In this document: positions 16,931 to 23,012 of the stretch, in pieces
How the letters are laid out: every line of letters begins with the position of its first letter
Numbering within the stretch: the stretch's first letter is position 1
Source of the DNA: Ruminococcus sp. UBA1394
GTDB lineage: Bacteria; Bacillota; Clostridia; Oscillospirales; Ruminococcaceae
Length of the DNA: 23,034 nucleotides
Direction: 5' to 3'
NCBI GenBank assembly: GCA_002305725.1
Contig: DBQM01000044.1
Span: 1 to 23,034, forward strand
The notes under the pieces: model-generated
The model's database searches: none
Told to the model about the DNA's origin: nothing
The model's input: the letters and a program-made list of their open reading frames with translations, nothing else
Made by a program: the position numbers and the translations under genes

Positions 16931-18418
16931 ATGCTTCTTATTCAGGCATTATTTATTATTTCATTCTTTTTAAGCATATACGAAGATATGACAACGGTTG
17001 TTTACGGCGTTCAGACAGCTTTGTCCGTTGCAATCGTGTGCTATGTCATAAACAGGCGTGATACCAATCCGGCGTACAAGCTTCTGTGGACCATAATGAT
17101 TCTTATCATACCGATTTTCGGAACCTTCATGTACATTTTTCTCCACGCACAGCTGGGAACAATGTTCTTTAAGAGCAAAAAAAATCAGCTGGTAAAGCTG
17201 ACAAAACCGCTGATTCCGCAGGATGAAAATGTAATGGACGAGCTGAAGGAAGAGTCCATTTATGTGTCGCACCTTGCCCAGTATGTCAATGATTACGGCT
17301 GTTACCCGATATATAAGAATACTTATGTGGAATATTATAAAGTCGGTGAGGAAAAATATGCCTCACTGCTCCGTGAACTTATGAAAGCAAAAAAGTATAT
17401 CTTCATGGAGTATTTTATAATAGACCAGGGCAAGATGTGGGAGAGTGTCCTTGATATACTTGTGAAAAAGGCTGAGCAGGGCGTTGAAGTCAGACTGCTT
17501 TACGACGGCATGGGCAGTCAGTTTATTCTGCCGACCTATTATAACCGCTATCTTGAAACAAAGGGAATAAAATGCCGTGTTTTCAACGAGTTCAGACCGT
17601 TCCTCTCAACCGCACAGAATAACCGTGACCACAGAAAAATCGTTGTTATTGATGGCGTTACGGCGTTTAACGGGGGAGTAAACCTTGCTGACGAATATAT
17701 AAACGAAAAGGAACGTTTCGGTCACTGGAAAGATACTGCCGTTATGCTAAAAGGCGAGGCTGTGTGGAGCTTTGCGGTTATGTTTATTCAGATGTGGGAG
17801 CGAAAGACCCGTCAGCTGAGCAATTATGAGAAATACAAGCCTGACAGACTTGAAAGCTTTGTTCCGGCAGAGGGTTTTGTCCTGCCTTACGGCGACAGTC
17901 CGACAGACAACGAAAACGTTGGCGAGCTTATATATCTTGATATTATAAACAAGGCGAAAAATTATGTTTATATAACAACGCCTTATCTTATCCCGGATAA
18001 TGAACTGATAACCGCACTTGGCTTTGCGGTCAAAAGCGGAGTTGATGTAAGAATAATTGTTCCGCATATTCCGGATAAATGGTACGCTAATTATGTCGGC
18101 TGGAATTACTGCAAGGAACTGATAATGCTCGGTGTTAAAATATATGAGTATATGCCAGGTTTTATTCATGCAAAAAATTTCCTTGCTGACGATGAGGTTG
18201 CAACTGTCGGAACGGTAAACCTTGATTACAGAAGTCTTTATCTTCATTTTGAATGCGGTACGTTTATGTATAAAGTACCGGCAATTTCAAAAATAAAGGC
18301 AGATTTCAAAGAAACACTTGTCAAGTGCAGACGCATAACCTTGAAGGACTGCCAGCAGAGACCACTTATAAAACGAATAACAGGCGGAGTGCTGCGAATG
18401 ATAGCACCGCTTCTATAG
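16931..18418 (+). CDS. cls: Cardiolipin synthase (phospholipase D family)
   Basis: Membrane enzyme joining phosphatidylglycerol units to make cardiolipin. From this ATG it has 495 residues: two N-terminal membrane helices (about 1-20 and 40-66), then two phospholipase D domains with HKD motifs HRKIVVIDG (H234) and HAKNFLADD (H413). The true start is probably upstream. The frame is open, encodes the basic stretch KKIKKLFNRNF typical of the family, and a strong GGGGGTGAT sits at 16871-16879. No ATG, GTG or TTG is in frame there. The likely codon is ATA 16883 or ATT 16880. The ATG at 16931 lacks a ribosome binding site. Confidence 0.92.
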   Translation: MLLIQALFIISFFLSIYEDMTTVVYGVQTALSVAIVCYVINRRDTNPAYKLLWTIMILIIPIFGTFMYIFLHAQLGTMFFKSKKNQLVKLTKPLIPQDENVMDELKEESIYVSHLAQYVNDYGCYPIYKNTYVEYYKVGEEKYASLLRELMKAKKYIFMEYFIIDQGKMWESVLDILVKKAEQGVEVRLLYDGMGSQFILPTYYNRYLETKGIKCRVFNEFRPFLSTAQNNRDHRKIVVIDGVTAFNGGVNLADEYINEKERFGHWKDTAVMLKGEAVWSFAVMFIQMWERKTRQLSNYEKYKPDRLESFVPAEGFVLPYGDSPTDNENVGELIYLDIINKAKNYVYITTPYLIPDNELITALGFAVKSGVDVRIIVPHIPDKWYANYVGWNYCKELIMLGVKIYEYMPGFIHAKNFLADDEVATVGTVNLDYRSLYLHFECGTFMYKVPAISKIKADFKETLVKCRRITLKDCQQRPLIKRITGGVLRMIAPLL

Positions 18419-18422
18419 ATGA

Positions 18423-18494
18423 GGCAAGTAAAGCTTGCCGAAATCTATTTGCCATATTTTGCGGTTGTCACCTCTGGTGACGAGCAAAATGGCA
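18423..18494 (+). terminator. Two hairpins directly after cls
   Basis: GGCAAG/CTTGCC pairs at 18423-18438. A longer structure at 18450-18494 pairs TGCCATATTTTGC with GCAAAATGGCA (two-base bulge) and then GTCACC with GGTGAC around TCT. They start five bases after the cls stop, so they may end its transcript, although no T run follows. This is the first part of the 326-bp gene-free stretch 18419-18744. An 85-codon frame over it runs only through palindromes and I do not call it a gene. Confidence 0.45.
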
Positions 18495-18498
18495 CTTT

Positions 18499-18674
18499 AA
18501 GGCAACACCGCACAATTAGCAGCTATCGCTTTTGCCGCACATCTGCTTGCAGATTTTCCGTCATATCACACAAAAATTTCTTGACATACGCCAGTATGCC
18601 TGCGAAATTTTTATGCAATCTGTCGAAAAATCTGACTGCGCATCTGTACGACAATAATTATGCGGTATTGCCTT
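18499..18674. mobile_element. 176-bp foldback element related to the 163-bp pair
   Basis: The ends match as AAGGCAACACCGCACAATTA on the left and, in reverse complement, AAGGCAATACCGCATAATTA on the right, a 20-bp terminal repeat with two differences. TTAA flanks both sides. Pairing continues imperfectly to a central hairpin at 18571-18614, where CAAAAATTTC pairs with GAAATTTTT around CATAC-GCCA-GTATG. The tip CATACnnnnGTATGCCTGC agrees with the 163-bp elements at 16 of 19 bases, while the ends are unrelated. No coding function. Confidence 0.7.
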
Positions 18675-18684
18675 AAATAAAAAA

Positions 18685-18725
18685 ATTGCTCCGCCAATTT
18701 GGCAAGGTTTAATTGGTGGAGCAAT
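18685..18725 (+). promoter_or_regulatory. 15-bp stem hairpin just before the mrp ribosome binding site
   Basis: ATTGCTCCGCCAATT (18685-18699) pairs with AATTGGTGGAGCAAT (18711-18725) with one G-T pair, around an 11-base loop. The mrp ribosome binding site (AAGGAG) begins a few bases later. On the minus strand the stem is followed by seven T, so the same sequence could be a terminator in that direction, but no minus-strand gene reads into it. It may be a leader hairpin of mrp. No sigma-A promoter is obvious between cls and mrp. Confidence 0.45.
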
Positions 18726-18744
18726 ATAAAAAGGAGAATGTAAA

Positions 18745-19566
18745 ATGAGCGAATGTACACATGATTGTTCGTCCTGCAGCCAGAACTGTGGGGACAGAAA
18801 ACCTGAAAGTCTGCTTGAAAAGCCGCATGAGCAGAGCCACATCAAAAAGGTGATTGGAATTGTCAGCGGAAAGGGAGGTGTCGGAAAGTCAATCGTTTCT
18901 TCGATACTTGCTGTAAATATGCAGAGGAAAAATTACAGCACAGCTGTCCTTGACGCTGATATCACAGGACCTTCAATTCCAAAGGCTTTCGGAATAAAGG
19001 AAAAGGCGGCAGGAAATGAAAGCGGCATTTTCCCGGCTGAAAGTGTTACTGGAATAAAAATTATGTCTGTAAACCTTATGCTTGAAAACGATACCGACCC
19101 TGTTATATGGAGAGGACCTGTTATCGCAGGCGTTGTAAAGCAGTTCTGGACTGACGTTATGTGGGGTGATGTTGACTATATGTTTGTTGATATGCCTCCG
19201 GGAACAGGCGATGTTCCGCTGACTGTTTTCCAGTCCATACCGGTTGACGGAATTATTGTTGTAACATCTCCGCAGGACCTTGTTTCCATGATTGTTGCAA
19301 AAGCAGTTAAGATGGCGGAAATGATGAACATTCCGATTCTTGGTGTAGTTGAAAATATGAGCTATGCCGTTTGTCCTGACTGCGGAAAGAAAATTAATAT
19401 TTTCGGTGAAAGCAAGCTGGAAAGCGTTGCAGCTGAGTATAATCTGGAAATCCTCGGCAGACTGCCTATGGATTCACGTCTTGCGTCTGCCTGTGACAGA
19501 GGAGCGATTGAGCTTTATAACGGTGACTGGCTTGATAAAGCGGCTGAAAAAATTGAAAAAATCTGA
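18745..19566 (+). CDS. mrp: Mrp/NBP35-type iron-sulfur cluster carrier ATPase
   Basis: 273-residue P-loop ATPase that assembles or carries Fe-S clusters in the cytosol. The deviant Walker A is GKGGVGKS (42-49), with DADITGPSIPK and VDMPPGTGDV as further family motifs. The cluster-binding CxxC is C210-P-D-C213. Ahead of the ATPase lies a short cysteine-rich segment, CTHDCSSCSQNC (4-15), as in eukaryotic-type NBP35 and clostridial Mrp proteins. The start ATG at 18745 follows AAGGAGAATGTAAA. The last base of the stop codon is the first base of a 163-bp foldback element. Confidence 0.93.
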   Translation: MSECTHDCSSCSQNCGDRKPESLLEKPHEQSHIKKVIGIVSGKGGVGKSIVSSILAVNMQRKNYSTAVLDADITGPSIPKAFGIKEKAAGNESGIFPAESVTGIKIMSVNLMLENDTDPVIWRGPVIAGVVKQFWTDVMWGDVDYMFVDMPPGTGDVPLTVFQSIPVDGIIVVTSPQDLVSMIVAKAVKMAEMMNIPILGVVENMSYAVCPDCGKKINIFGESKLESVAAEYNLEILGRLPMDSRLASACDRGAIELYNGDWLDKAAEKIEKI

Positions 19567-19728
19567 GAACCCGTCTTCACAAGCGTATGTGCACGTCTTT
19601 CCGGCAAATTTTGCCGCATACTGCGTTAAAAATGTTTGCCATACACGAGTATGCCTGCACATTTTTGCCTTGTCTGCGACCAAATTATGCTCGGAAATCC
19701 GTACACATATCTTATGAAGACAGGTTCT
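19566..19728. mobile_element. 163-bp foldback (MITE-like) element, copy B
   Basis: The same family as the element at 5145-5307, in opposite orientation and exactly the same length. Its ends are AGAACC-C-GTCTTCA-C-AAG and, reversed, AGAACC-T-GTCTTCA-T-AAG, differing from copy A outside the first bases. The 54-bp core at 19620-19673 is identical to copy A in reverse complement. The outer arms have changed while keeping their pairing, which points to selection for or origin from a foldback structure. It overlaps the last base of the mrp stop. Confidence 0.8.
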
Positions 19729-19737
19729 GATAAAAAG

Positions 19738-19766
19738 CGGACGTCCTTAGCAAGGGCGTCCGTTTT
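19738..19766. terminator. Bidirectional terminator between mrp and the DUF6514-like gene
   Basis: CGGACGTCCTT (19738-19748) pairs with AAGGGCGTCCG (19752-19762) with one G-T pair and a 3-base loop. Four T follow on the plus strand and, after one C, five T on the minus strand. It can end both mrp and the convergent small gene. Confidence 0.8.
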
Positions 19767-19771
19767 ACTAT

Positions 19772-20032
19772 TTACATTTCGTCAATATAATTTTCTACAA
19801 AGTCATTAAGGGAATTTACCGGAACGGATTTTTCAGAAATGATATCAAGTAGTTTTTCAATTTCGTTTATATCAGTCATAACATCATTAATTGAGCAGTT
19901 TTCAGAAATATCTGACGCAGAAATTCCGTATGTATCCGTCAGACCGTTTTCCGACTGAACATTATGCCTGTAAGCAAAATAGCAGACCCGTTTGTCGCAG
20001 CTTAAAGCTGAACTGATAATTTCGTATAACAT
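19772..20032 (-). CDS. Small acidic protein, probable DUF6514 family
   Basis: 86 residues, acidic, no membrane segment or signal peptide. The N-terminal half looks like beta strands ending in TYGISASDI. The C-terminal half is helical (NDVMTDINEIEKLLDIISEKSVPVNSLNDFVENYIDEM). The order YGI, then a D-rich turn, then a helix and a final L-D-VE-Y/F-I-like tail resembles DUF6514 proteins of Firmicutes, as I remember the family. Function is unknown. I chose ATG 20032, eight bases after CTGGAGGT, and not the longer upstream frame. Two Spo0A-box-like sites lie upstream, so a tie to sporulation or stationary phase is possible. Confidence 0.6.
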   Translation of the reverse strand: MLYEIISSALSCDKRVCYFAYRHNVQSENGLTDTYGISASDISENCSINDVMTDINEIEKLLDIISEKSVPVNSLNDFVENYIDEM

Positions 20033-20065
20033 AATTATGTACCTCCAGTTTTGGTTTATAATTAC

Positions 20066-20118
20066 ATTATACCACAAATTTCGACATATTATTTGCACCG
20101 TTTTCGCAAAATTCGACA
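20066..20118 (-). promoter_or_regulatory. Extended -10 promoter with two Spo0A-box-like sites
   Basis: On the minus strand, TATAAT (20071-20066) is preceded by TG in TGGTATAAT. TGTCGAA, the core of the 0A box, occurs twice upstream in the same orientation, at 20086-20080 and 20118-20112. The first lies in the -10/-35 spacer, the second some 40 bp above the -10. No good -35 is visible, which fits an activator-dependent or repressor-blocked promoter. A 7-bp motif is short, so chance cannot be excluded. Confidence 0.4.
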
Positions 20119-20141
20119 AATAAAGTCAGATAAAATAACAG

Positions 20142-20765
20142 TTACTGCGGGAAATTGTCGAAAGTTTCCGCTGCCCTTTCAATAATGATTTTCCCGAAAG
20201 TGATGTCAGTCAGCTTGTCTGTAAAAGGCTTTTCAAGCTCTGACTTAACATTCAGCGTTATAGTTACATCATTGGCATATCCGGTGTCAAGAACTTTGAT
20301 TTCGTAGTCGGGGAGTATGTATGTAATTTTTCCGTAGAGGTCGTAGGGGACAGTCAGCTTTAATGTTGTACAGCTGTACATTCTCAGAATCTCCGCCGCC
20401 TCAACTGCAAGTGCGGCACTGTGGGAATAAGCCCTTACAAGACCTCCGCCGCCAAGAAGTATGCCTCCGAAATATCTCGTTACAACACAGCAGACGTCCG
20501 TCAGACCGTTTTTCTGCAAAACATCAAGCACAGGTATTCCGGCAGTACCCTGCGGTTCTCCGTCATCAGAATAGCGTGTGATATTGTCATTCTGGAGTAT
20601 GTAAGCATAGACGTTATGCTTTGCCTTTCTGTGCTGTTCCTTGATACTGTTGATAAAAGCAACAGCCTCGTCATTGGTTTCAGCAGGGCAGATGTGACCT
20701 ATAAATTCCGAACGCTTTTCGGTAAAGGAGCATTTGACAGGGGATTTTACAGTTATGTATTTCAT
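20142..20765 (-). CDS. yigZ: YigZ/IMPACT (UPF0029) family protein
   Basis: 207 residues. The N-terminal Impact domain (about 1-125) carries the hallmark sequences KRSEFIGH, HRKAKHNVYAY, YSDDGEPQGTAGIPVL and RYFGGILLGGGGLVRAYS. The C-terminal ferredoxin-like domain (about 135-205) resembles the last domain of elongation factor G. The length is typical. The role is thought to lie in translation or RNA binding, but remains uncertain. The start follows TGGAGAAA. It is separated from rpmE by a terminator. Confidence 0.93.
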   Translation of the reverse strand: MKYITVKSPVKCSFTEKRSEFIGHICPAETNDEAVAFINSIKEQHRKAKHNVYAYILQNDNITRYSDDGEPQGTAGIPVLDVLQKNGLTDVCCVVTRYFGGILLGGGGLVRAYSHSAALAVEAAEILRMYSCTTLKLTVPYDLYGKITYILPDYEIKVLDTGYANDVTITLNVKSELEKPFTDKLTDITFGKIIIERAAETFDNFPQ

Positions 20766-20783
20766 AAAAATTTCTCCATATAT

Positions 20784-20815
20784 AAAAAAAGGACGACCAG
20801 AGCCGTCCGTTTTTA
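20784..20815 (-). terminator. Intrinsic terminator of rpmE
   Basis: On the minus strand GGACG (20808-20804) pairs with CGTCC (20795-20791) across an 8-base loop, followed by seven T (20790-20784). It lies directly after the rpmE stop and just before yigZ, so it probably limits read-through into yigZ. Confidence 0.75.
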
Positions 20816-21019
20816 TTACTTGTCCATATTGAAACGCTTCTTGAATCTGTCAACACGTCCGCCTGTATCAACGAGCTTCTGTTTGCCTGTGTAGAATGGA
20901 TGGCACTTTGAACAGATTTCAACCTTAATGTCCTTCTTTGTAGAACGAGTTTCAATTACGTTACCGCAGTGGCAAGTAATTGTAGTTTTTTCAAACTGTG
21001 GATGAATTCCCTCTTTCAT
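20816..21019 (-). CDS. rpmE: 50S ribosomal protein L31, zinc-binding form
   Basis: 67-residue large-subunit protein that bridges to the small subunit. The four zinc cysteines of the C+ type are present: C16 and C18 in CHCG, C36 and C39 in CSKC. The ending YTGKQKLVDTGGRVDRFKKR is characteristic. C+ L31 also acts as a zinc reserve. I chose ATG 21019, five bases after AGAGGTGA, over GTG 21028, which is part of that site. It has its own promoter and terminator. Confidence 0.96.
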   Translation of the reverse strand: MKEGIHPQFEKTTITCHCGNVIETRSTKKDIKVEICSKCHPFYTGKQKLVDTGGRVDRFKKRFNMDK

Positions 21020-21107
21020 GATTGTCACCTCTTTCGCTTAACAATTATGATTAACACAGCAGCCCATCAGTTACTTTAGACAGTAGTGCTATAGATAATT
21101 CACTAAC
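21020..21107 (-). promoter_or_regulatory. rpmE 5' leader of about 88 nt
   Basis: The distance from the predicted start of transcription to the rpmE ATG is long for a 67-residue gene. It contains a small hairpin (TAGTG with CACTA, near 21080-21102). Autoregulatory leaders ahead of rpmE have been described in other bacteria, but I cannot match this to a known one. Part of the leader resembles the 22-bp terminal repeat: GTAGTGCTA followed, after a three-base deletion, by TAGATA (21083-21097, plus strand). Confidence 0.3.
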
Positions 21108-21113
21108 TTTGAT

Positions 21114-21142
21114 ATTATAACATACTTTCCGGTAAAAATCAA
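21114..21142 (-). promoter_or_regulatory. Sigma-A promoter of rpmE
   Basis: Minus strand: TTGATT (21142-21137), 17-bp spacer, TATAAT (21119-21114), with TG before the -10 (TATGTTATAAT). The -35 overlaps the last codons of the radical SAM gene. The elements are the same as those of the promoter at 14424-14452. Confidence 0.8.
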
Positions 21143-22086
21143 GTACTTTTTTGAATTTTCTGAAATTTTTTCCCCTGGAAAGTATCTCTTCTCACAAACT
21201 CCTTGTCAATACTGCCCAGTACTGATAATTTGTCGGTACTCCATTTAGGAGCAACAAGATATTTTTTGTCACCGTCGCCGGTTATTCGCTCAATAACAGT
21301 TTCCGGCGGCAGACACTCCAGCTGGCTTACAACAACAGAAATATAATCCTCTTTCTCCATTGTTGTGATATCACCGTCAGAGTACATTTTTTCAAGTGGA
21401 GTGTCTTTCAGAATATGCAGCAGCTGTATTTTTACAGCGTCCGGACTGAGTTCTGCGGTTTTAACGGCAGTCTGTATCATCATTTCCTCAGATTCGCCGG
21501 GAAGACCGTTAATTATGTGCAGGCAGGTTCTGATGTGCCGCTTTTTCAGTCTGTAAAAACCGTCGAGAAATTCCTTATGGGTATATCCTGTGTTCAGAAT
21601 TTTCAGCGTATTGTCATGAACGGTCTGCATTCCAAGCTCAACTGTAAGGTCGGTAAGCTTTGAAAGTTCGTCGAGAAAATCGGCGGTTTCCTCAGAAATG
21701 CAGTCTGCACGGGTGCCGATGGATATGCCGGTTATATTACTGTTTTGCGCTACCGGCATATAAATTTCTCTTAGCCTGTCCACAGGGGCATAAGTGTTTG
21801 TATTTGCCTGGAAGTACGCAATAATTCCGGCGTCGGGGTTCTTGCTGTGAATGCGCTCTTTTTCAGCTTTAAGCTGCATGGAAACGGAAATTTCCGGCGA
21901 ACCGGTAAAATATCCGCTTCCATCACGGCAGAAAATACAGCCGCCTGTGCCCTTAGTACCATCCTTGTTGGGACAGGTGAAACCGGCGTCTATCACAGCC
22001 TTGAAAATTTTTCTGCCGTACCTGTGCCTGTTATAGTATGAAAGAGTGTGATAACGCTTGTTATCATCAGTATATTGAAAATCCAT
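21139..22086 (-). CDS. YhcC-type radical SAM protein (TIGR01212-like)
   Basis: 315-residue radical SAM enzyme. The 4Fe-4S ligands are C38, C50 and C53 in FTCPNKDGTKGTGGCIFC, the long CX11CX2C spacing of the YhcC/TIGR01212 group rather than the classic CX3CX2C. Other supporting stretches are YFQANTNTYAP, ISIGTRADC, LTVELGMQTVHD and HIINGLPGE. The group is related in sequence to the HemN/Elp3-like radical SAM proteins; its substrate is unknown. It begins 24 bases after the amidase gene, so they probably share a transcript, with AAGGATAT as ribosome binding site. Confidence 0.9.
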   Translation of the reverse strand: MDFQYTDDNKRYHTLSYYNRHRYGRKIFKAVIDAGFTCPNKDGTKGTGGCIFCRDGSGYFTGSPEISVSMQLKAEKERIHSKNPDAGIIAYFQANTNTYAPVDRLREIYMPVAQNSNITGISIGTRADCISEETADFLDELSKLTDLTVELGMQTVHDNTLKILNTGYTHKEFLDGFYRLKKRHIRTCLHIINGLPGESEEMMIQTAVKTAELSPDAVKIQLLHILKDTPLEKMYSDGDITTMEKEDYISVVVSQLECLPPETVIERITGDGDKKYLVAPKWSTDKLSVLGSIDKEFVRRDTFQGKKFQKIQKST

Positions 22087-22110
22087 TATTTTTATATCCT
22101 TAATAAAATT

Positions 22111-22854
22111 TCAGCCGATAACTATAAACTGGCTGCTTGCGTATCCTGTGAAACCGTTGTAGCTGACAACATACCAGCCGTTTCCTACATCGCCATAAAC
22201 GGTCACTCTTGCGCCGTCCGGAATTGAGCCGATTACCTGACCGCCCATTGAGGGGTAGTCACGGACATTGAGATTAGAACCGCCTGCCGCAACAATTCCG
22301 GTGTAAACAGGTCCGGCGGCAACGAATGGTATTCCGAAATAGTCGCAGAGGGATTCCACAAGATTTGCCGCAATGCTTTCAAGATTGTTTTTCAGCCATG
22401 TAACGTCCTCTACGTTGTCATGATATCCCAGTTCACAGAGGACAGCTGTTGCCTTTGTCTGAGTGACTTCACCGAGGCTTGTCGTGGGTACTGCCCTTGT
22501 TTTGTCCGGCAGGGGATAAATATTTTTTAAATTGTTGGCGATTATCGTTGCAAGACGTTCGCTGTCAAAGCTGGAGGGTGAAAAATAAATGTCTATACCC
22601 CGCAGTTTTCCGGCGAGTTTTTCCGGTGCAGCATTTGAATGGAGTGCAAGATGAACGTCGTAGTATGCGGCGTTGGAGTCGGCAATTGCGCCGGTAACGT
22701 TTCTTGCGGGATCGTTTCTCACATAGGTTATTCCGCTTGACCGCAGATAAGGCTCCATTCTGTCTGCGAGCAGATTCATGTATTCTTCTTCGTTTCCGCC
22801 TGTCACGTACTGGTTCCATTCCTGTGTTGACGGACTTAAAAACACCTTTGGCAT
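22111..22854 (-). CDS. N-acetylmuramoyl-L-alanine amidase with C-terminal SH3 domain
   Basis: 247-residue peptidoglycan hydrolase cutting the muramic acid-L-alanine bond. The Amidase_3 domain covers about 1-175: SPSTQEWNQY, NEEEYMNLLADRMEPYL, LALHSNA with zinc ligand H72, and VLCELGYHDN with catalytic E141. A bacterial SH3 domain (about 183-247, NLNVRDYPSMGGQVIGSIPDG) should bind the wall. The usual first zinc histidine (GHGG) is replaced by LSPSTQ, so an acidic residue in NEEE or another group must serve. There is no signal peptide: the protein begins MPKVFLSPS. Such proteins occur as phage-type lysins and in clostridial mother-cell lysis. The start follows AAAGGAG; no phage genes are adjacent. 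Confidence 0.88.
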   Translation of the reverse strand: MPKVFLSPSTQEWNQYVTGGNEEEYMNLLADRMEPYLRSSGITYVRNDPARNVTGAIADSNAAYYDVHLALHSNAAPEKLAGKLRGIDIYFSPSSFDSERLATIIANNLKNIYPLPDKTRAVPTTSLGEVTQTKATAVLCELGYHDNVEDVTWLKNNLESIAANLVESLCDYFGIPFVAAGPVYTGIVAAGGSNLNVRDYPSMGGQVIGSIPDGARVTVYGDVGNGWYVVSYNGFTGYASSQFIVIG

Positions 22855-22953
22855 ATATTTCTCCTTTCACCGTTTTCACGGCTGGCAAAATTCTATATTA
22901 TATATTATTATATTGCTGTAGGAGAAAATGGGTGACATTAAAACAGTATCTAT

Positions 22954-22982
22954 ATTTTACTATACATATCTGCATTTGTCAA
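22954..22982 (-). promoter_or_regulatory. Sigma-A promoter of the amidase gene
   Basis: Minus strand: TTGACA (22982-22977), 17-bp spacer, TAAAAT (22959-22954). The 22-bp terminal repeat ends exactly 30 bp above the -35. The leader of about 90 nt contains AT-rich DNA and a small hairpin (CCGTGAAAACGG, near 22870-22882). Confidence 0.75.
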
Positions 22983-23012
22983 TAATAGTGACTGGCGTTC
23001 CTAACAGAATAA

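Noticed and set aside
18419..18676. Open frame of 85 codons between cls and mrp
   Set aside because: It runs through nested palindromes, has no ribosome binding site and resembles no protein family; it is a by-product of the repeat.
19364..19717. Frame overlapping the end of mrp and the second foldback element
   Set aside because: Out of frame with a well-supported gene, then repeat sequence; no independent start signal.
20150..20170. Another TGTCGAA site at the end of yigZ, and one inside the element near 18623
   Set aside because: The first lies in coding sequence and the second in a repeat arm; neither is placed near a promoter, and they show that the 7-mer also arises by chance.
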